64,000 nucleotides of DNA from Thauera propionica (GCF_002245655.1 NZ_NOIH01000010.1:1-64000); one strand, 5' to 3'. Counted from the stretch's first letter, positions 44,525-55,882 are shown. The notes: generated from the letters alone by a model not told the origin. Program-made: numbers and translations.

Positions 44525-46276
44525 CTAGGGTTGAAGGGGCTTGGTCGCGGCATCGGGCGCAGCGTCGCGTGCCAGGCCGCCGGGCGTTGCGGACTCAGGC
44601 GAAGCATCGGTCCGGTGAGCCTCCTCGAAGGCAATCTCGGCGGCAAAGGTGCGCGCTGCATAGTCCGCCGCGTCATTGAAGGGATTCAGCACGCGCGCGA
44701 CGCCCGCCTCGTCGAGCGCCTTGCCGTGGATCTCGTCACGCACGACGCCGGCGATACGCCCGCGGAAGCCAGCCTCCTTCAGCGCACTGAGGAAGGCGCG
44801 GTTCGACTCCCACTGCGGAAAGGTCGTGATCACCCAACGCGCATGCTGCAGCGGCAGCGACTCGAGGAAACTGGGGTCCTCGCCATCGCCGTAGCGCACC
44901 GGCTGCCGCAGCTTGCGCAGCTCGCGCACCGTCTCCGGGTCGAAATCGACACCGAGTACCTCGATGCCGGCCTGTCGCAACTGCCGCATCAGGCGCGAAC
45001 CGTAGCGCCCCATGCCGAACACGATGATGTCGGGATCGCCCGCAGGCCGCCCCTGGCGCTCCACCGCCAGTTCGCGAAACGGCCGCTTGCGCTCGAAGAG
45101 CCCGAGCCAGGGCGCGAGCTTCTCGTAGAGTGTGTGCGAGAACAGGATCATGTAGGTCGAGATCATGATCGTCACCAGGCCGACCAAGGTGGTCAGGCCC
45201 AGCGCCTCGACGCCGACGTGGCCGAGCGTGATGCCCATGGCGACGAACACGATGGAAAACTCGCTGATCTGCGCGACCGTCAGCCCGGCCAGGAAGCCGG
45301 TCCGCTTCCGATAGCCCATGTAGCCCATGATCGCCATCACGATCAGCGGATTGCCGATCAGCACGAACAGGGACAGCACGACGGCGGGCCACACCTCCGC
45401 GCCCAGCGTGGAGAAATTGAGCTCGGCACCGAGGTCGACGAAGAAGAACAGCAGCATGAAGTCGCGGATGCCGGTCAGGCGCGCATTCATCGCCTCGCGG
45501 TAGGCGGTCGACGCGAGCGAGAAACCGGCCATGAAGGCGCCCGCCTCCTTGCTGAAACCGGCCCATTCGCCCAGCGCCGCCAGACCCGTTCCCCAGGCAA
45601 TGGCGAAGATCAGCAGCAGTTCCTGCGAACGCGCCATCGCCTCGACCAGGCGCGGCAGCACGAAGCGCATCAGCACGAACATCAGCACGGCCGCGCCCGC
45701 GAGCCGCAGCAGCAGCGAGCCCGCCACTTCGACCATCGCGGCGTCGCCCGCACCGCGCAGCGCGCTCATGGCCATCATCGCCAGCACCACCGCCACGTCC
45801 TGCACGATCAGGAAGCCGACCGCGATACGGCCATGCAGCGAGTCGAGTTCGCGCTTGTCGGACAGCAGCTTGACCACGATGATGGTGCTGGAAAAGGTCA
45901 GCGCCACGGCGACGTAGATCGCCTCCATCACGTCCTTGCCCATCAGCAGGATGAGGACGAAGCCGAAAACGATGGTGAACGCGAGCTGGCCCAGCCCGGT
46001 CGCAAGCGCAACCGGGCCGATGTGGCGGATGTGGTGCAGGTCGAGCTTCAGGCCGACGACGAACAGCAACACCGTAACGCCGATCTCGGACAGCAGCGCG
46101 ATCTGGTCGTGCGCCTTGACGATACCGAACACCGCGGGCCCGACCAGAATACCGACCACGATGTAGGCGATCAGCACTGGCTGGCGCAGACGGACCGCAA
46201 TGGCCCCGGCCACCGCCGAAATGAGCAACAACAGCGCAAATTCGGCATAGGGCCCATGGGCCATCATTTCCTGCAT
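44525..46276 (-). CDS. CPA2 cation:proton antiporter with RCK/TrkA-N domain
   Basis: 583 residues. Residues about 8-380 form the 12-13-helix Na+/H+ exchanger domain (LRQPVLIAYIVVGILVGP, FSSTIIVVKLL, GAFMAGFSLAS). The cytoplasmic tail is a Rossmann TrkA-N domain, IIVFGMGRYGSRLMRQLR followed by VDFDPETV. The layout resembles KefB/KefC/YbaL; potassium efflux is the best inference. A 40-residue Pro/Ala-rich end has no function seen. Its ATG overlaps the P-type ATPase stop by one base (TGATG). Confidence 0.9.
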   Translation of the reverse strand: MQEMMAHGPYAEFALLLLISAVAGAIAVRLRQPVLIAYIVVGILVGPAVFGIVKAHDQIALLSEIGVTVLLFVVGLKLDLHHIRHIGPVALATGLGQLAFTIVFGFVLILLMGKDVMEAIYVAVALTFSSTIIVVKLLSDKRELDSLHGRIAVGFLIVQDVAVVLAMMAMSALRGAGDAAMVEVAGSLLLRLAGAAVLMFVLMRFVLPRLVEAMARSQELLLIFAIAWGTGLAALGEWAGFSKEAGAFMAGFSLASTAYREAMNARLTGIRDFMLLFFFVDLGAELNFSTLGAEVWPAVVLSLFVLIGNPLIVMAIMGYMGYRKRTGFLAGLTVAQISEFSIVFVAMGITLGHVGVEALGLTTLVGLVTIMISTYMILFSHTLYEKLAPWLGLFERKRPFRELAVERQGRPAGDPDIIVFGMGRYGSRLMRQLRQAGIEVLGVDFDPETVRELRKLRQPVRYGDGEDPSFLESLPLQHARWVITTFPQWESNRAFLSALKEAGFRGRIAGVVRDEIHGKALDEAGVARVLNPFNDAADYAARTFAAEIAFEEAHRTDASPESATPGGLARDAAPDAATKPLQP

Positions 46277-49017
46277 CAGGCGTCCCCGTTCGGTCTCCGG
46301 CGGATTCTACGACGAACGAGCCACTTTTCCGCCTCGACCAGCAGCAGCACTGCCACGCCGAAGCCGAGGATGCGCAGCCAGGCCGCCAGCGGCAGCCCCT
46401 CCGTGCCGAACAAGGCCTGCATCGCCGGCAGATAGGTGAACAGCGCCTGGCACACGAGCAGCAGACCGATGGCCCACAGCACGTAGCGATTGCCGAGGAA
46501 ACCGTCCGGATTCAGCACCGGCCCCGTCAGGCTGCGCATGTTGAAGAGATAGAACACCTCGCCGATCAGCACCGCATTGACGGCGGCGGTGCGCGCCGCC
46601 TCGATGCTGGCGCCCTGATCCAGCTCCCACAGGAACATGCCCATGCCGCCCGCCACCAGCAGCAGGCCGACGAAGATGATGCGCCAGACGAGGAAGCCGG
46701 TGAGCAGCGGCTCACGCGGGTCGCGTGGCCGGCGCTGCATGATGTCGGGCTCGGCGTCCTCGAATGCCAGCGCAAGCGCCAGCGTGACGGCCGTAATCAT
46801 GTTGACCCACAGGATCTGCGCCGGCGTGATCGGCATCGTCAGCCCAAGCAACACGGCGAAGAACACGATGCCGGCCTGGCCGATGTTGGTCGGCAGGATG
46901 TAGGCCACCGCCTTCTTCAGGTTGTCGTAGACCGTACGCCCCTCCTCGACCGCCGCAGCGACGGAGGCGAAGTTGTCATCGGCGAGCACCATCTCGGCGG
47001 CTTCCTTGGCCGCCTCGGTGCCCTTGTGGCCCATTGCCACGCCGACGTCGGCACGCTTCAGGGCCGGCGCGTCATTGACGCCGTCGCCGGTCATCGCCAC
47101 CACCTCGCCACGCGCCTGCAGGGCCTGCACCAGGCGCAGCTTGTGCTCCGGGCTGGCGCGGGCAAAGATTTCGGTTTCAATCACGACCTTCTCCAGCGCC
47201 TCGTCATCGAGTTGCTCGATCTCGGCGCCGGTGACGGCACGTACCTCGCGCGCCAGACCGAGCTGCTGGCCGATCGCCTTCGCCGTCGCAGCATGGTCGC
47301 CGGTGATCATCTTGACGTGGATGCCGGCGGCGAGGCAGTTGGCCACCGCCTTGACGGCCTCGTCGCGCGGCGGGTCGGTGATGCCGAGCACCGCCAGCAG
47401 CACGAAGTTGCCACGCTCGACGTCGTCGAAGTCCAGGCTCTCGTTGCGGCCGGATTCGTGCCGCTCGGCCACCGCCAGCAGCCGCATGCCCTCGCCCGCG
47501 GCTTCATCCATCGCCCTCTGCCAGGCCTCGGCATCAAAGGGCTGCGGCACGCCGTCCAGGCTGAGGCAGGTCGAGCACAGTTCCAGCACACGCTCCGGCG
47601 CGCCCTTGAGCAGGATGTGCGCGTCGCCCTCATGGTCATGGTGCAAGGTCGCCATGAAGCGGTGCTCGGACTCGAACGGGATCACGTCGTCCCGCGGCAG
47701 CTCTTCCCGCTGCCGGCGTGGGTCGATGCCCGCCTTGAGCGCGAGCGTCACCAGCGCCCCCTCGGTGGGGTCGCCCACCATGCGCCATTCCTCGTGCTCG
47801 AGCGTCAGCTCCGCGTCGTTGCACAACAGGGCCACCCGCCCGATCTCGGTCAGCAGCGGCGCCTGGTCGGGCGACAGATCGTGCCCGTCACGCTCGAAGC
47901 CGCCCCGCGGGGCGTAGCCCGCGCCGGTCACGTCCAGCCGGCCGTCGGCGGTGATCACGCGCTGCACCGTCATCTCGTTGCGGGTGAGCGTGCCGGTCTT
48001 ATCCGAACAGATGACGGTGACCGAGCCGAGCGCCTCCACCGCCGGCAGCCGGCGGATGATGGCGCGCCGCCGTGCCATGCGCTGCACGCCGATGGCGAGC
48101 GTGATGGTCATGATCGCCGGCAGCCCTTCGGGAATCGCCGCCACAGCCAGCCCCACCGCAGCGAGGAACATGTCGTCCGGCGCATAGCCGCGCACCAAGG
48201 TACCGAACGCGAAAGCCACGACCGCCACCGCGAGGATGACCCAGGTCAGCAGCGCGCTGAAGCCGGCCATCTGGCGCAGCAGCGGCGTGGTCATCGATTC
48301 GACGGCCGTCAGCATCGCGCTGATGCGGCCGATCTCGGTCTCGGCCCCGCTCGCCACCACGACGCCGCTGCCCTGGCCATAGGTGACGAGGGTGCCGGAG
48401 TAGGCCATCGAGCGTCGGTCCCCGAGGCTCGCATCGTCGGCCACGGCGTCGGGCGACTTCTCCACCGCCAGCGATTCGCCGGTGAGCACAGCCTCCTCGA
48501 TCCGCAGGCTGCGCACCTCGAACAGGCGCAGGTCGGCCGGCACCTTGTCGCCGGATGCGAGGAAGACGATGTCGCCCGGTACCAGTCCGCTGGCCTCAAT
48601 CTCCTGCCGGCGCCCGTCGCGCAGCACCTGCGCCCGCGGAGACAGCATGTCGCGGATGGCATCCAGCGCGCGCTCGGCCTTGCCCTCCTGCAGGAAGCCG
48701 ATGATGGCGTTGATCACCACCACGCCGAAGATCACGCCCGAATCGACATGATGACCGAGGACCAAGGTGATCACGCCAGCCGCGAGCAGCACGTAGATCA
48801 GGACATTGTGGAACTGCAGCAGGAAGCGCTTAAGCGGGCCGGTGCGCGGCGGCGCAGGCAGGGTGTTGGGCCCGTGGCGCGCGAGACGTGCAGCAACTTC
48901 GTCCGCGCTCAGGCCCTCATGTCGGCGGACGTCGAGGTCCGCCAGGCAGTCATTCGCACTGAGGGCGTGATGGGGCAAACGGATATCGGCGGGGGCGCGG
49001 GAAGGAGGGTTCGTCAT
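46276..49017 (-). CDS. P2-type cation-transporting ATPase
   Basis: 913 residues with the full P-type layout: N-terminal actuator, four helices, VLTGESLAVEKSP (TGE phosphatase loop), SDKTGTLT with phosphorylated D339, the nucleotide domain, MTGDGVNDAPALK and six C-terminal helices. No N-terminal CxxC metal domain is present, which argues against copper or zinc. The class fits Ca2+, Na+/K+ or Mg2+ pumps (P2A/PMA-like). It is the first gene of the operon with the antiporter and Usp genes. ATG 49017 gives the usual N-terminus; an upstream extension is not family-like. Confidence 0.92.
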   Translation of the reverse strand: MTNPPSRAPADIRLPHHALSANDCLADLDVRRHEGLSADEVAARLARHGPNTLPAPPRTGPLKRFLLQFHNVLIYVLLAAGVITLVLGHHVDSGVIFGVVVINAIIGFLQEGKAERALDAIRDMLSPRAQVLRDGRRQEIEASGLVPGDIVFLASGDKVPADLRLFEVRSLRIEEAVLTGESLAVEKSPDAVADDASLGDRRSMAYSGTLVTYGQGSGVVVASGAETEIGRISAMLTAVESMTTPLLRQMAGFSALLTWVILAVAVVAFAFGTLVRGYAPDDMFLAAVGLAVAAIPEGLPAIMTITLAIGVQRMARRRAIIRRLPAVEALGSVTVICSDKTGTLTRNEMTVQRVITADGRLDVTGAGYAPRGGFERDGHDLSPDQAPLLTEIGRVALLCNDAELTLEHEEWRMVGDPTEGALVTLALKAGIDPRRQREELPRDDVIPFESEHRFMATLHHDHEGDAHILLKGAPERVLELCSTCLSLDGVPQPFDAEAWQRAMDEAAGEGMRLLAVAERHESGRNESLDFDDVERGNFVLLAVLGITDPPRDEAVKAVANCLAAGIHVKMITGDHAATAKAIGQQLGLAREVRAVTGAEIEQLDDEALEKVVIETEIFARASPEHKLRLVQALQARGEVVAMTGDGVNDAPALKRADVGVAMGHKGTEAAKEAAEMVLADDNFASVAAAVEEGRTVYDNLKKAVAYILPTNIGQAGIVFFAVLLGLTMPITPAQILWVNMITAVTLALALAFEDAEPDIMQRRPRDPREPLLTGFLVWRIIFVGLLLVAGGMGMFLWELDQGASIEAARTAAVNAVLIGEVFYLFNMRSLTGPVLNPDGFLGNRYVLWAIGLLLVCQALFTYLPAMQALFGTEGLPLAAWLRILGFGVAVLLLVEAEKWLVRRRIRRRPNGDA

Positions 49018-49156
49018 GGCCTTGAGGGCGCGCACGACGGTCGCGACGACCGCCACCGCGCCGCATGGGTGGTTGCACTCCCTAATGCTACCGCCCCGCC
49101 ATGACAAAAGTTCCCCTGCACGGCCGCTTTCGGGTGGCCGCCGGCGCGCGCGCGGA

Positions 49157-49657
49157 TCAGGTCTTGACGGCGGGCGGAAGCAGCACGATGCAGGTGCCGC
49201 TCAGGCGGTCGTGCAGGAACTGGCGGTCGCGATCGATCAGCGCCCACAGCAGACCGATCCCGAACAGCAGCACGGAGGGCCAGCACAGTGCATAGCGCAG
49301 CCAGCAGCGCGCGGTCGCGGGATGGTGGCCATCCCGAGCGTCGACCAGCTTCAGCCGCCAGGTCTGCATCGCGAGCGTCTGGCCGTGGCGGCGCCAGTAC
49401 CAGACGAAATAGGCACCCAGGACCACGAAGATATGAAGCCAGGCGAACCAGCCCGGCGGCGCGACCCCGAAGCCGACACCCAGCATCAGGTAGGGCACGA
49501 GGAAGGTCAGCGCCAGCACGCCCAGCAGCAGCATCGATTCGTACAGCATGCTCGCCAGGCGCCGCCTGAGCCCGGCAAGCTCGACGGGCGTGCGTTCGCC
49601 GCGCGGTGCGGCAGGTTCGGGCGAGGCCGCAGCCGCTTTGGGGGAATTGCGCTTCAT
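49157..49657 (-). CDS. RDD family membrane protein
   Basis: 166 residues. After a 30-residue basic/Pro-rich start come RRRLASMLYES with the first Arg-Asp-like motif of the RDD domain, and then three transmembrane helices. GQTLAMQTWRLKLVD is the second family stretch, and DRDRQFLHDRLSGT the third. RDD proteins are small membrane proteins of uncertain role, sometimes linked to Na+ antiport. It is separate from the P-type ATPase gene (139 bases) and divergent from ilvB. Confidence 0.85.
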   Translation of the reverse strand: MKRNSPKAAAASPEPAAPRGERTPVELAGLRRRLASMLYESMLLLGVLALTFLVPYLMLGVGFGVAPPGWFAWLHIFVVLGAYFVWYWRRHGQTLAMQTWRLKLVDARDGHHPATARCWLRYALCWPSVLLFGIGLLWALIDRDRQFLHDRLSGTCIVLLPPAVKT

Positions 49658-49930
49658 GACGGAATCCGAATGTGTTGCACACGCGAAGCCAGGCACCCGC
49701 ACATGCTGGAAGGGCTTCGAGACGCGAAAGAGGATGGGGAAACAGGTCGGTCGGCGCAGCACCCGATCGGGGACGGCCGGGTTCGGCCTCCCGCCCCACC
49801 ACAGCCGGGAGTACGTGAAACCACGTAGCAGCGCGATCCGGCAATCCGGGCGATGCAAAAGGAATGCCGATCGCGGTGAAACCGGCCATTCTCAAGGACA
49901 AACCACACCCCGCCACAAGCCGCATCAACC
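49658..49930. other. Intergenic region upstream of ilvB
   Basis: Between the RDD gene and the ilvB promoter there is no supportable gene. I looked for a leader peptide rich in Leu, Val or Ile with an attenuator hairpin and found none, so control of ilvBHC by classical attenuation is not supported here. Confidence 0.5.
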
Positions 49931-49959
49931 TTGACCAAACCCGATGCGGCCGGTAACGT
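49931..49959 (+). promoter_or_regulatory. Putative sigma-70 promoter of ilvBHC
   Basis: TTGACC (49931-49936) and TAACGT (49954-49959) are separated by exactly 17 bases, giving a start about 30 bases before the ilvB ATG. Confidence 0.55.
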
Positions 49960-49997
49960 TTCGTGTTTCTTCAAACGACTTGTCGAGCGAGCTTGCG

Positions 49998-51710
49998 ATG
50001 GTGCTTACCGGAGCCGAAATTGTAATCAGGTGCCTGCAGGAAGAAAAGGTCGAGTATGTCTTCGGCTATCCCGGCGGTGCCGTGCTGTACATTTATGACG
50101 CTCTGTTTCAGCAAGAAGCTGTTCGTCATGTCCTGGTCCGCCACGAACAGGCGGCCGTGCACGCGGCCGACGGCTACGCGCGCAGCACCGAGAAGGTCGG
50201 CGTCGCACTGGTGACCTCCGGACCCGGCGCCACCAACGCCGTCACCGGCATCGCCACCGCGTTCTGCGACTCGATCCCGATGGTGATCATTTCCGGCCAG
50301 GTGCCCACCGCCGCCATCGGCCAGGACGCGTTCCAGGAAGTCGACACCGTTGGCATCACCCGCCCCTGTGTGAAGCACAACTTCCTGGTCAAGGACGTGC
50401 GCGACATCGCCGCGACGATCAAGAAGGCTTTCTACCTTGCGAAGACGGGCCGTCCGGGTCCGGTGCTGGTCGACATTCCCAAGGACGTGTCGATGCACAA
50501 GTGCGAGTTCGAGTATCCGAAGGAAATCTCGATGCGCTCGTACAACCCGGTGGTCAAGGGCCACTCGGGCCAGATCAAGAAGGCCGTTCAGCTGCTGCTC
50601 GAAGCCAAGCGCCCGATGATCTACACCGGCGGCGGCGTCGTGCTGGCCAACGCGGCCGAACAGCTCACCAAGCTCACCCGCCTGCTCGGTTTCCCGATCA
50701 CGAACACCCTGATGGGCCTGGGCGGCTACCCAGCGAGCGACCGCCAGTACCTGGGCATGCCCGGCATGCACGGCACCTACGAAGCCAACATGTCGATGCA
50801 CTACTCCGACGTGCTGCTCGCCGTCGGCGCCCGCTTCGACGACCGCGTCATCGGTCTGCCCTCGCATTTCGCCGAGGAACCGCGCAAGATCATCCACATC
50901 GACATCGACCCGTCGTCGATCTCGAAGCGCGTCAAGGTAGACGTTCCCATCGTCGGCGACGTCAAGGAAGTGCTGGAGGAGATGATCCGCCAGCTCGAGT
51001 CCGGCGAGGCCCGCCCCAACCCCGAGGCCGTGGCTGCGTGGTGGAAACAGGTCGAGGAATGGCGCGGCCGCAACTGCATGGCTTACAAGAACTCGGACGA
51101 GATCATCAAGCCGCAGTTCGTGGTGCAGAAGCTGTGGGAAGTGACCGGCGGCGAGGCCATCGTCACCTCGGACGTCGGCCAGCACCAGATGTGGGCCGCG
51201 CAGTACTACCGCTTCGACAAGCCGCGCCGCTGGCTCAACTCCGGCGGCCTGGGCACGATGGGCGTGGGCATGCCCTACGCCATGGGCGCCAAACTCGCCA
51301 ATCCGGACATGCCGGTCGCCTGCATCACCGGCGAAGCCTCGATCCAGATGAACATCCAGGAACTGTCGACCTGCAAGCAGTTCCGCCTGCCGATCAAGAT
51401 CTGCAACCTGAACAACCGCTACCTGGGCATGGTGCGCCAGTGGCAGCAGCTGTTCCACGGCCAGCGCTACTCCGAGTCCTACATGGACTCGCTGCCCGAC
51501 TTCGCCAAGTTGGCCGAGGCCTATGGCCACGTCGGCATCCGGGTGGACAAGCCGTGCGACGTCGAGGGCGCGATCCGCGAGGCCTTCACCACGCACAAGA
51601 ACGATCTCGTGTTCCTGGACTTCCAGATCGACCAGACGGAAAACGTCTATCCGATGGTGCAGGGTGGCAAGGGTCTCACCGAGATGATCCTGTCTGCCGA
51701 AGACCTGTAA
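49998..51710 (+). CDS. ilvB: Acetolactate synthase, large (catalytic) subunit
   Basis: 570 residues, ThDP-dependent; condenses two pyruvates, or pyruvate and 2-oxobutyrate, in valine, leucine and isoleucine synthesis. GYPGGAVLYIYDAL, RHEQAAVHAADGYAR with the catalytic Glu, and VTSGPGATN are the N-terminal blocks. The C-terminal ThDP motif reads GEA (445-447) in place of the usual GDG, then NN at 472-473 at the correct spacing. The start MVLTGAEIVIRCL fits the family; the upstream ORF extension does not. Regulatory subunit ilvH and ilvC follow. Confidence 0.93.
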   Translation: MVLTGAEIVIRCLQEEKVEYVFGYPGGAVLYIYDALFQQEAVRHVLVRHEQAAVHAADGYARSTEKVGVALVTSGPGATNAVTGIATAFCDSIPMVIISGQVPTAAIGQDAFQEVDTVGITRPCVKHNFLVKDVRDIAATIKKAFYLAKTGRPGPVLVDIPKDVSMHKCEFEYPKEISMRSYNPVVKGHSGQIKKAVQLLLEAKRPMIYTGGGVVLANAAEQLTKLTRLLGFPITNTLMGLGGYPASDRQYLGMPGMHGTYEANMSMHYSDVLLAVGARFDDRVIGLPSHFAEEPRKIIHIDIDPSSISKRVKVDVPIVGDVKEVLEEMIRQLESGEARPNPEAVAAWWKQVEEWRGRNCMAYKNSDEIIKPQFVVQKLWEVTGGEAIVTSDVGQHQMWAAQYYRFDKPRRWLNSGGLGTMGVGMPYAMGAKLANPDMPVACITGEASIQMNIQELSTCKQFRLPIKICNLNNRYLGMVRQWQQLFHGQRYSESYMDSLPDFAKLAEAYGHVGIRVDKPCDVEGAIREAFTTHKNDLVFLDFQIDQTENVYPMVQGGKGLTEMILSAEDL

Positions 51711-51744
51711 TCGCCCTCCTCCCGAACTCCGGACCGAATCCATC

Positions 51745-52236
51745 ATGCGTCACGTCATTTCCCTCCTGATCGAAAACGAATCCGGCGCGCTGTCGCGCGT
51801 CTCGGGGCTGTTCTCGGCGCGCGGCTACAACATCGAGTCGCTCACCGTAGCCCCGACCGAAGACGCGTCGATGTCGCGCATGACCATCGTCACCTCCGGC
51901 TCGGACGACATCATCGAACAGATCACCAAGCAGCTGAACAAGCTGATCGAGGTTGTCAAGGTCGTCGACATTTCCGAAGCGGCGCACATCGAGCGCGAGC
52001 TGATGCTGGTGAAGATCCGCGCCACCGGCAAGGACCGTGAGGAGATCAAGCGCACCGCCGACATCTTCCGCGCCCGCATTATCGACGTCACCGACGCCTC
52101 ATACGTCGTCGAGCTGACCGGCAACCAGAGCAAGCTCGACGCCTTCATCGGTGCCATCGATCCTGCGCTGATCCTAGAGACCGTGCGTTCGGGCGTGTGC
52201 GGCATCGGCCGCGGCGACCGCGTACTGAAGCTGTAA
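51745..52236 (+). CDS. ilvH: Acetolactate synthase, small (regulatory) subunit
   Basis: 163 residues. RHVISLLIENESGALSRVSGLFSARGYNIESL is the N-terminal ACT domain that binds valine for feedback inhibition; residues 80-160 form the second domain (KIRATGKDREEIKRTADIFRA; ELTGNQSKLDAF). It activates the IlvB subunit and confers valine sensitivity. It lies 34 bases after ilvB and 93 bases before ilvC. Confidence 0.96.
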   Translation: MRHVISLLIENESGALSRVSGLFSARGYNIESLTVAPTEDASMSRMTIVTSGSDDIIEQITKQLNKLIEVVKVVDISEAAHIERELMLVKIRATGKDREEIKRTADIFRARIIDVTDASYVVELTGNQSKLDAFIGAIDPALILETVRSGVCGIGRGDRVLKL

Positions 52237-53346
<1,110 letters not shown>

Positions 53347-53371
53347 TCTTCGCCCCGTCCCCGTGACGAGC

Positions 53372-53411
53372 AGGGGCCGGAGTCGCGCAACGCGGCTCCG
53401 GCCCCTTTCCT
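53372..53411 (+). terminator. Terminator of the ilvBHC operon
   Basis: A 16-bp stem (AGGGGCCGGAGTCGCG / CGCGGCTCCGGCCCCT, one wobble pair) with a three-base loop is followed by TTCCTTT, 26 bases after the ilvC stop. Confidence 0.8.
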
Positions 53412-53494
53412 TTGCCCGCGGGCAACATCCGGAAATCCGGATGCCACGCCGCATGCGCTAGAATCGAAGCTCCTGAGTGGAAGAACGAGACACA

Positions 53495-54325
53495 GTGGCC
53501 CATCCCGACCGCACGCCCCTGCTGCCGCTGGAAAAGCGGCGCCGCGGCATCTACATCCTGCCCAACCTGTTCACCACGGCGGCGCTGTTCGCCGGCTTCT
53601 ATGCCATCGTGCAGGCCATGAACCAGCGCTTCGAGGTCGCGGCGGTGGCGATCTTCGTCGCCATGGTGCTCGACGGCCTGGACGGGCGCATTGCGCGCCT
53701 CACCCACACCCAGAGCGAGTTCGGCGCCGAGTATGACTCCCTGTCCGACATGGTCTCCTTTGGTGCCGCGCCTGCGCTCGTCATGTACGAATGGGCACTG
53801 CAGGATCTCGGCAAGCTCGGCTGGATCGCTGCCTTCATCTACTGCGCCGGCGCGGCCTTGCGGCTGGCGCGCTTCAACACCAACATCGACGTCGTCGACA
53901 AGCGTTATTTCCAGGGCCTGCCCAGCCCCGCCGCCGCCGCGCTGATCGCAGGCATGGTGTGGGTCGGCATCGACAACGGCTTCACCGGCGACGAACTGCG
54001 CGGTTACGCCTGCGCACTGACGATCTTCGCTGGCGTGTCCATGGTCAGCAACGTGCTTTTCTGGAGCGGCAAGAGCATCAACCTGCGCAAGAGCGTGCCC
54101 TTCATCGTCGTCATTGCGCTGGTACTGGTATTCGCGCTCGTCTCCAGCTATCCGCCGGGCATCCTGTTCGGCCTGTTCCTCGTCTATGCCGCATCCGGCT
54201 ACGTGATGTGGCTGCTGCGCTGGAAGCGCAAGCACGACCGGGGCGAGGCGACCCCCGCCCCCCAACCCGACAGCACGGTACCGCCCGCAGCCGGCGACGA
54301 TACCGCCCCCCCTCCGAGGAGCTGA
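53495..54325 (+). CDS. pssA: CDP-diacylglycerol-serine O-phosphatidyltransferase
   Basis: 276 residues, membrane enzyme making phosphatidylserine, precursor of phosphatidylethanolamine. The CDP-alcohol phosphotransferase motif is complete: DGLDGRIAR, then [14 protein letters not shown] with the catalytic Asp. About six hydrophobic segments follow; the C-terminal 40 residues are charged and Pro-rich. The start is non-ATG: GTG 53495 gives [22 protein letters not shown] 53477 is an alternative. leuA follows after 2 bases, an order (ilvC-pssA-leuA) typical of beta-proteobacteria. Confidence 0.92.
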   Translation: MAHPDRTPLLPLEKRRRGIYILPNLFTTAALFAGFYAIVQAMNQRFEVAAVAIFVAMVLDGLDGRIARLTHTQSEFGAEYDSLSDMVSFGAAPALVMYEWALQDLGKLGWIAAFIYCAGAALRLARFNTNIDVVDKRYFQGLPSPAAAALIAGMVWVGIDNGFTGDELRGYACALTIFAGVSMVSNVLFWSGKSINLRKSVPFIVVIALVLVFALVSSYPPGILFGLFLVYAASGYVMWLLRWKRKHDRGEATPAPQPDSTVPPAAGDDTAPPPRS

Positions 54326-54327
54326 GC

Positions 54328-55863
54328 ATGAAAGACGCCCTGATCATCTTCGACACCACCCTGCGCGACGGCGAGCAGAGCCCCGGCGCCTCGATGACGC
54401 GCGAGGAGAAGCTGCGCATCGCCCGCCAGCTCGAACGCATGCGCGTCGACGTCATCGAGGCGGGCTTCGCCGCGGCCTCCAACGGCGACTTCGAGGCGGT
54501 GCGCTCGATCGCCGAAACCATCAAGGAATCCACCGTCTGTTCGCTGGCCCGTGCCAACGAGAACGACATTCGCCGCTCGGGCGAAGCAATCCGCCCTGCT
54601 GCGCGCGGACGCATCCACACCTTCATCGCCACCAGCCCGATCCACATGGAGAAGAAGCTGCGCATGACGCCCGACCAGGTCGTTGAGCAGGCCGTGAAGG
54701 CCATCGGCTGGGCGCGCGAATACACCGATGACGTCGAGTTCTCGGCCGAGGACGCCGGGCGCTCGGAGATCGACTTCCTGGTGCGCATCTTCGACGCCGT
54801 GATCCAGGCCGGCGCGAAGACGATCAACGTCCCCGACACCGTCGGCTACAACGTACCGGAGCAGTACGCCGCGACGCTGCGCACGCTGATCGAGCGCGTA
54901 CCGAATTCGGACAAGGTGATCTGGTCGGTGCATTGCCACAACGACCTCGGCCTGGCCGTCGCGAACTCGCTCGCCGCCGTGCGTGCGGGCGCCCGCCAGG
55001 TCGAATGCACGATCAACGGCCTGGGCGAACGCGCGGGCAACGCCTCGCTCGAGGAAATCGTCATGGCCGTGCGCACGCGCGCCGACGTCTTCCCGGTCGA
55101 GACCCGCATCGATACCACCCAGATCGTCCCGGCGTCCAAGCTGGTGTCGCAGATTACCGGCTACCCGGTACAGCCGAACAAGGCCATCGTCGGCGCCAAC
55201 GCCTTTGCCCACGAGTCGGGCATCCACCAGGACGGCGTACTCAAGCACCGCGAAACCTACGAGATCATGCGTGCCGAGGACGTCGGCTGGGGCGCCAACA
55301 AGCTGGTGCTGGGCAAGCACTCCGGCCGCAATGCCTTCCGTGCGCGCCTGCAGGACCTTGGCATCGAGATCGAGAGCGAGGAGCACCTGAACCACGCCTT
55401 CGCGCGTTTCAAGGAACTCGCCGACAAGAAGCACGAGATCTTCGACGAGGACCTGCACGCGCTGATGCGCGACGAGACTGTCACGCCCGAGACCGAGCAC
55501 TTCCGCCTGGTATCCAGCCGTTTCCACTCCGAGACGGGCGAGACCCCGCGTGCCGAGCTGACGCTGGTCATCGGCGGCGCCGAGCATCGCGCGCAGGCCG
55601 AAGGCTCGGGCCCGGTCGATGCAGCCTTCAAGGCGATCGAGGCCGTCGCCACGAGTGGCAGCGAGTTGCTGCTGTATTCGGTCAACGCGATCACCACCGG
55701 CACCGACGCCCAGGGCGAAGTCACCGTGCGCCTGTCGAAGAACGGCCGCGTGATGGATGGTCAGGGCGCCGACACCGACATCATCGTCGCCTCGGCCAAG
55801 GCCTACCTCAACGCCCTGAACAAGCTGCAGAGCAGTGCCCAGCGCCTGAACCCGCAGGTCTGA
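54328..55863 (+). CDS. leuA: 2-isopropylmalate synthase
   Basis: 511 residues. [18 protein letters not shown] (metal-binding Asp), [28 protein letters not shown] (HxH metal site) and [14 protein letters not shown] form the TIM-barrel active site for condensing acetyl-CoA with 2-oxoisovalerate. The C-terminal regulatory domain (about 395-511) that binds leucine is complete. GAGGAGCTGAGC precedes the ATG. It lies two bases after pssA; the terminator after it closes the transcript. Confidence 0.97.
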   Translation: MKDALIIFDTTLRDGEQSPGASMTREEKLRIARQLERMRVDVIEAGFAAASNGDFEAVRSIAETIKESTVCSLARANENDIRRSGEAIRPAARGRIHTFIATSPIHMEKKLRMTPDQVVEQAVKAIGWAREYTDDVEFSAEDAGRSEIDFLVRIFDAVIQAGAKTINVPDTVGYNVPEQYAATLRTLIERVPNSDKVIWSVHCHNDLGLAVANSLAAVRAGARQVECTINGLGERAGNASLEEIVMAVRTRADVFPVETRIDTTQIVPASKLVSQITGYPVQPNKAIVGANAFAHESGIHQDGVLKHRETYEIMRAEDVGWGANKLVLGKHSGRNAFRARLQDLGIEIESEEHLNHAFARFKELADKKHEIFDEDLHALMRDETVTPETEHFRLVSSRFHSETGETPRAELTLVIGGAEHRAQAEGSGPVDAAFKAIEAVATSGSELLLYSVNAITTGTDAQGEVTVRLSKNGRVMDGQGADTDIIVASAKAYLNALNKLQSSAQRLNPQV

Positions 55864-55882
55864 ACGGGCGCCACATGCAACA

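Noticed and set aside
44447-46435. 662-codon plus-strand ORF opposite the antiporter gene
   Set aside because: Low-complexity His/Gln/Arg sequence; the minus strand encodes an intact antiporter.
47026-49104. 692-codon plus-strand ORF opposite the P-type ATPase gene
   Set aside because: Same type of antisense shadow; the minus strand has complete P-type ATPase motifs.
49658-49997. Leader peptide and attenuator for ilvBHC
   Set aside because: No short frame rich in Leu, Val or Ile and no terminator-like hairpin was found before ilvB.
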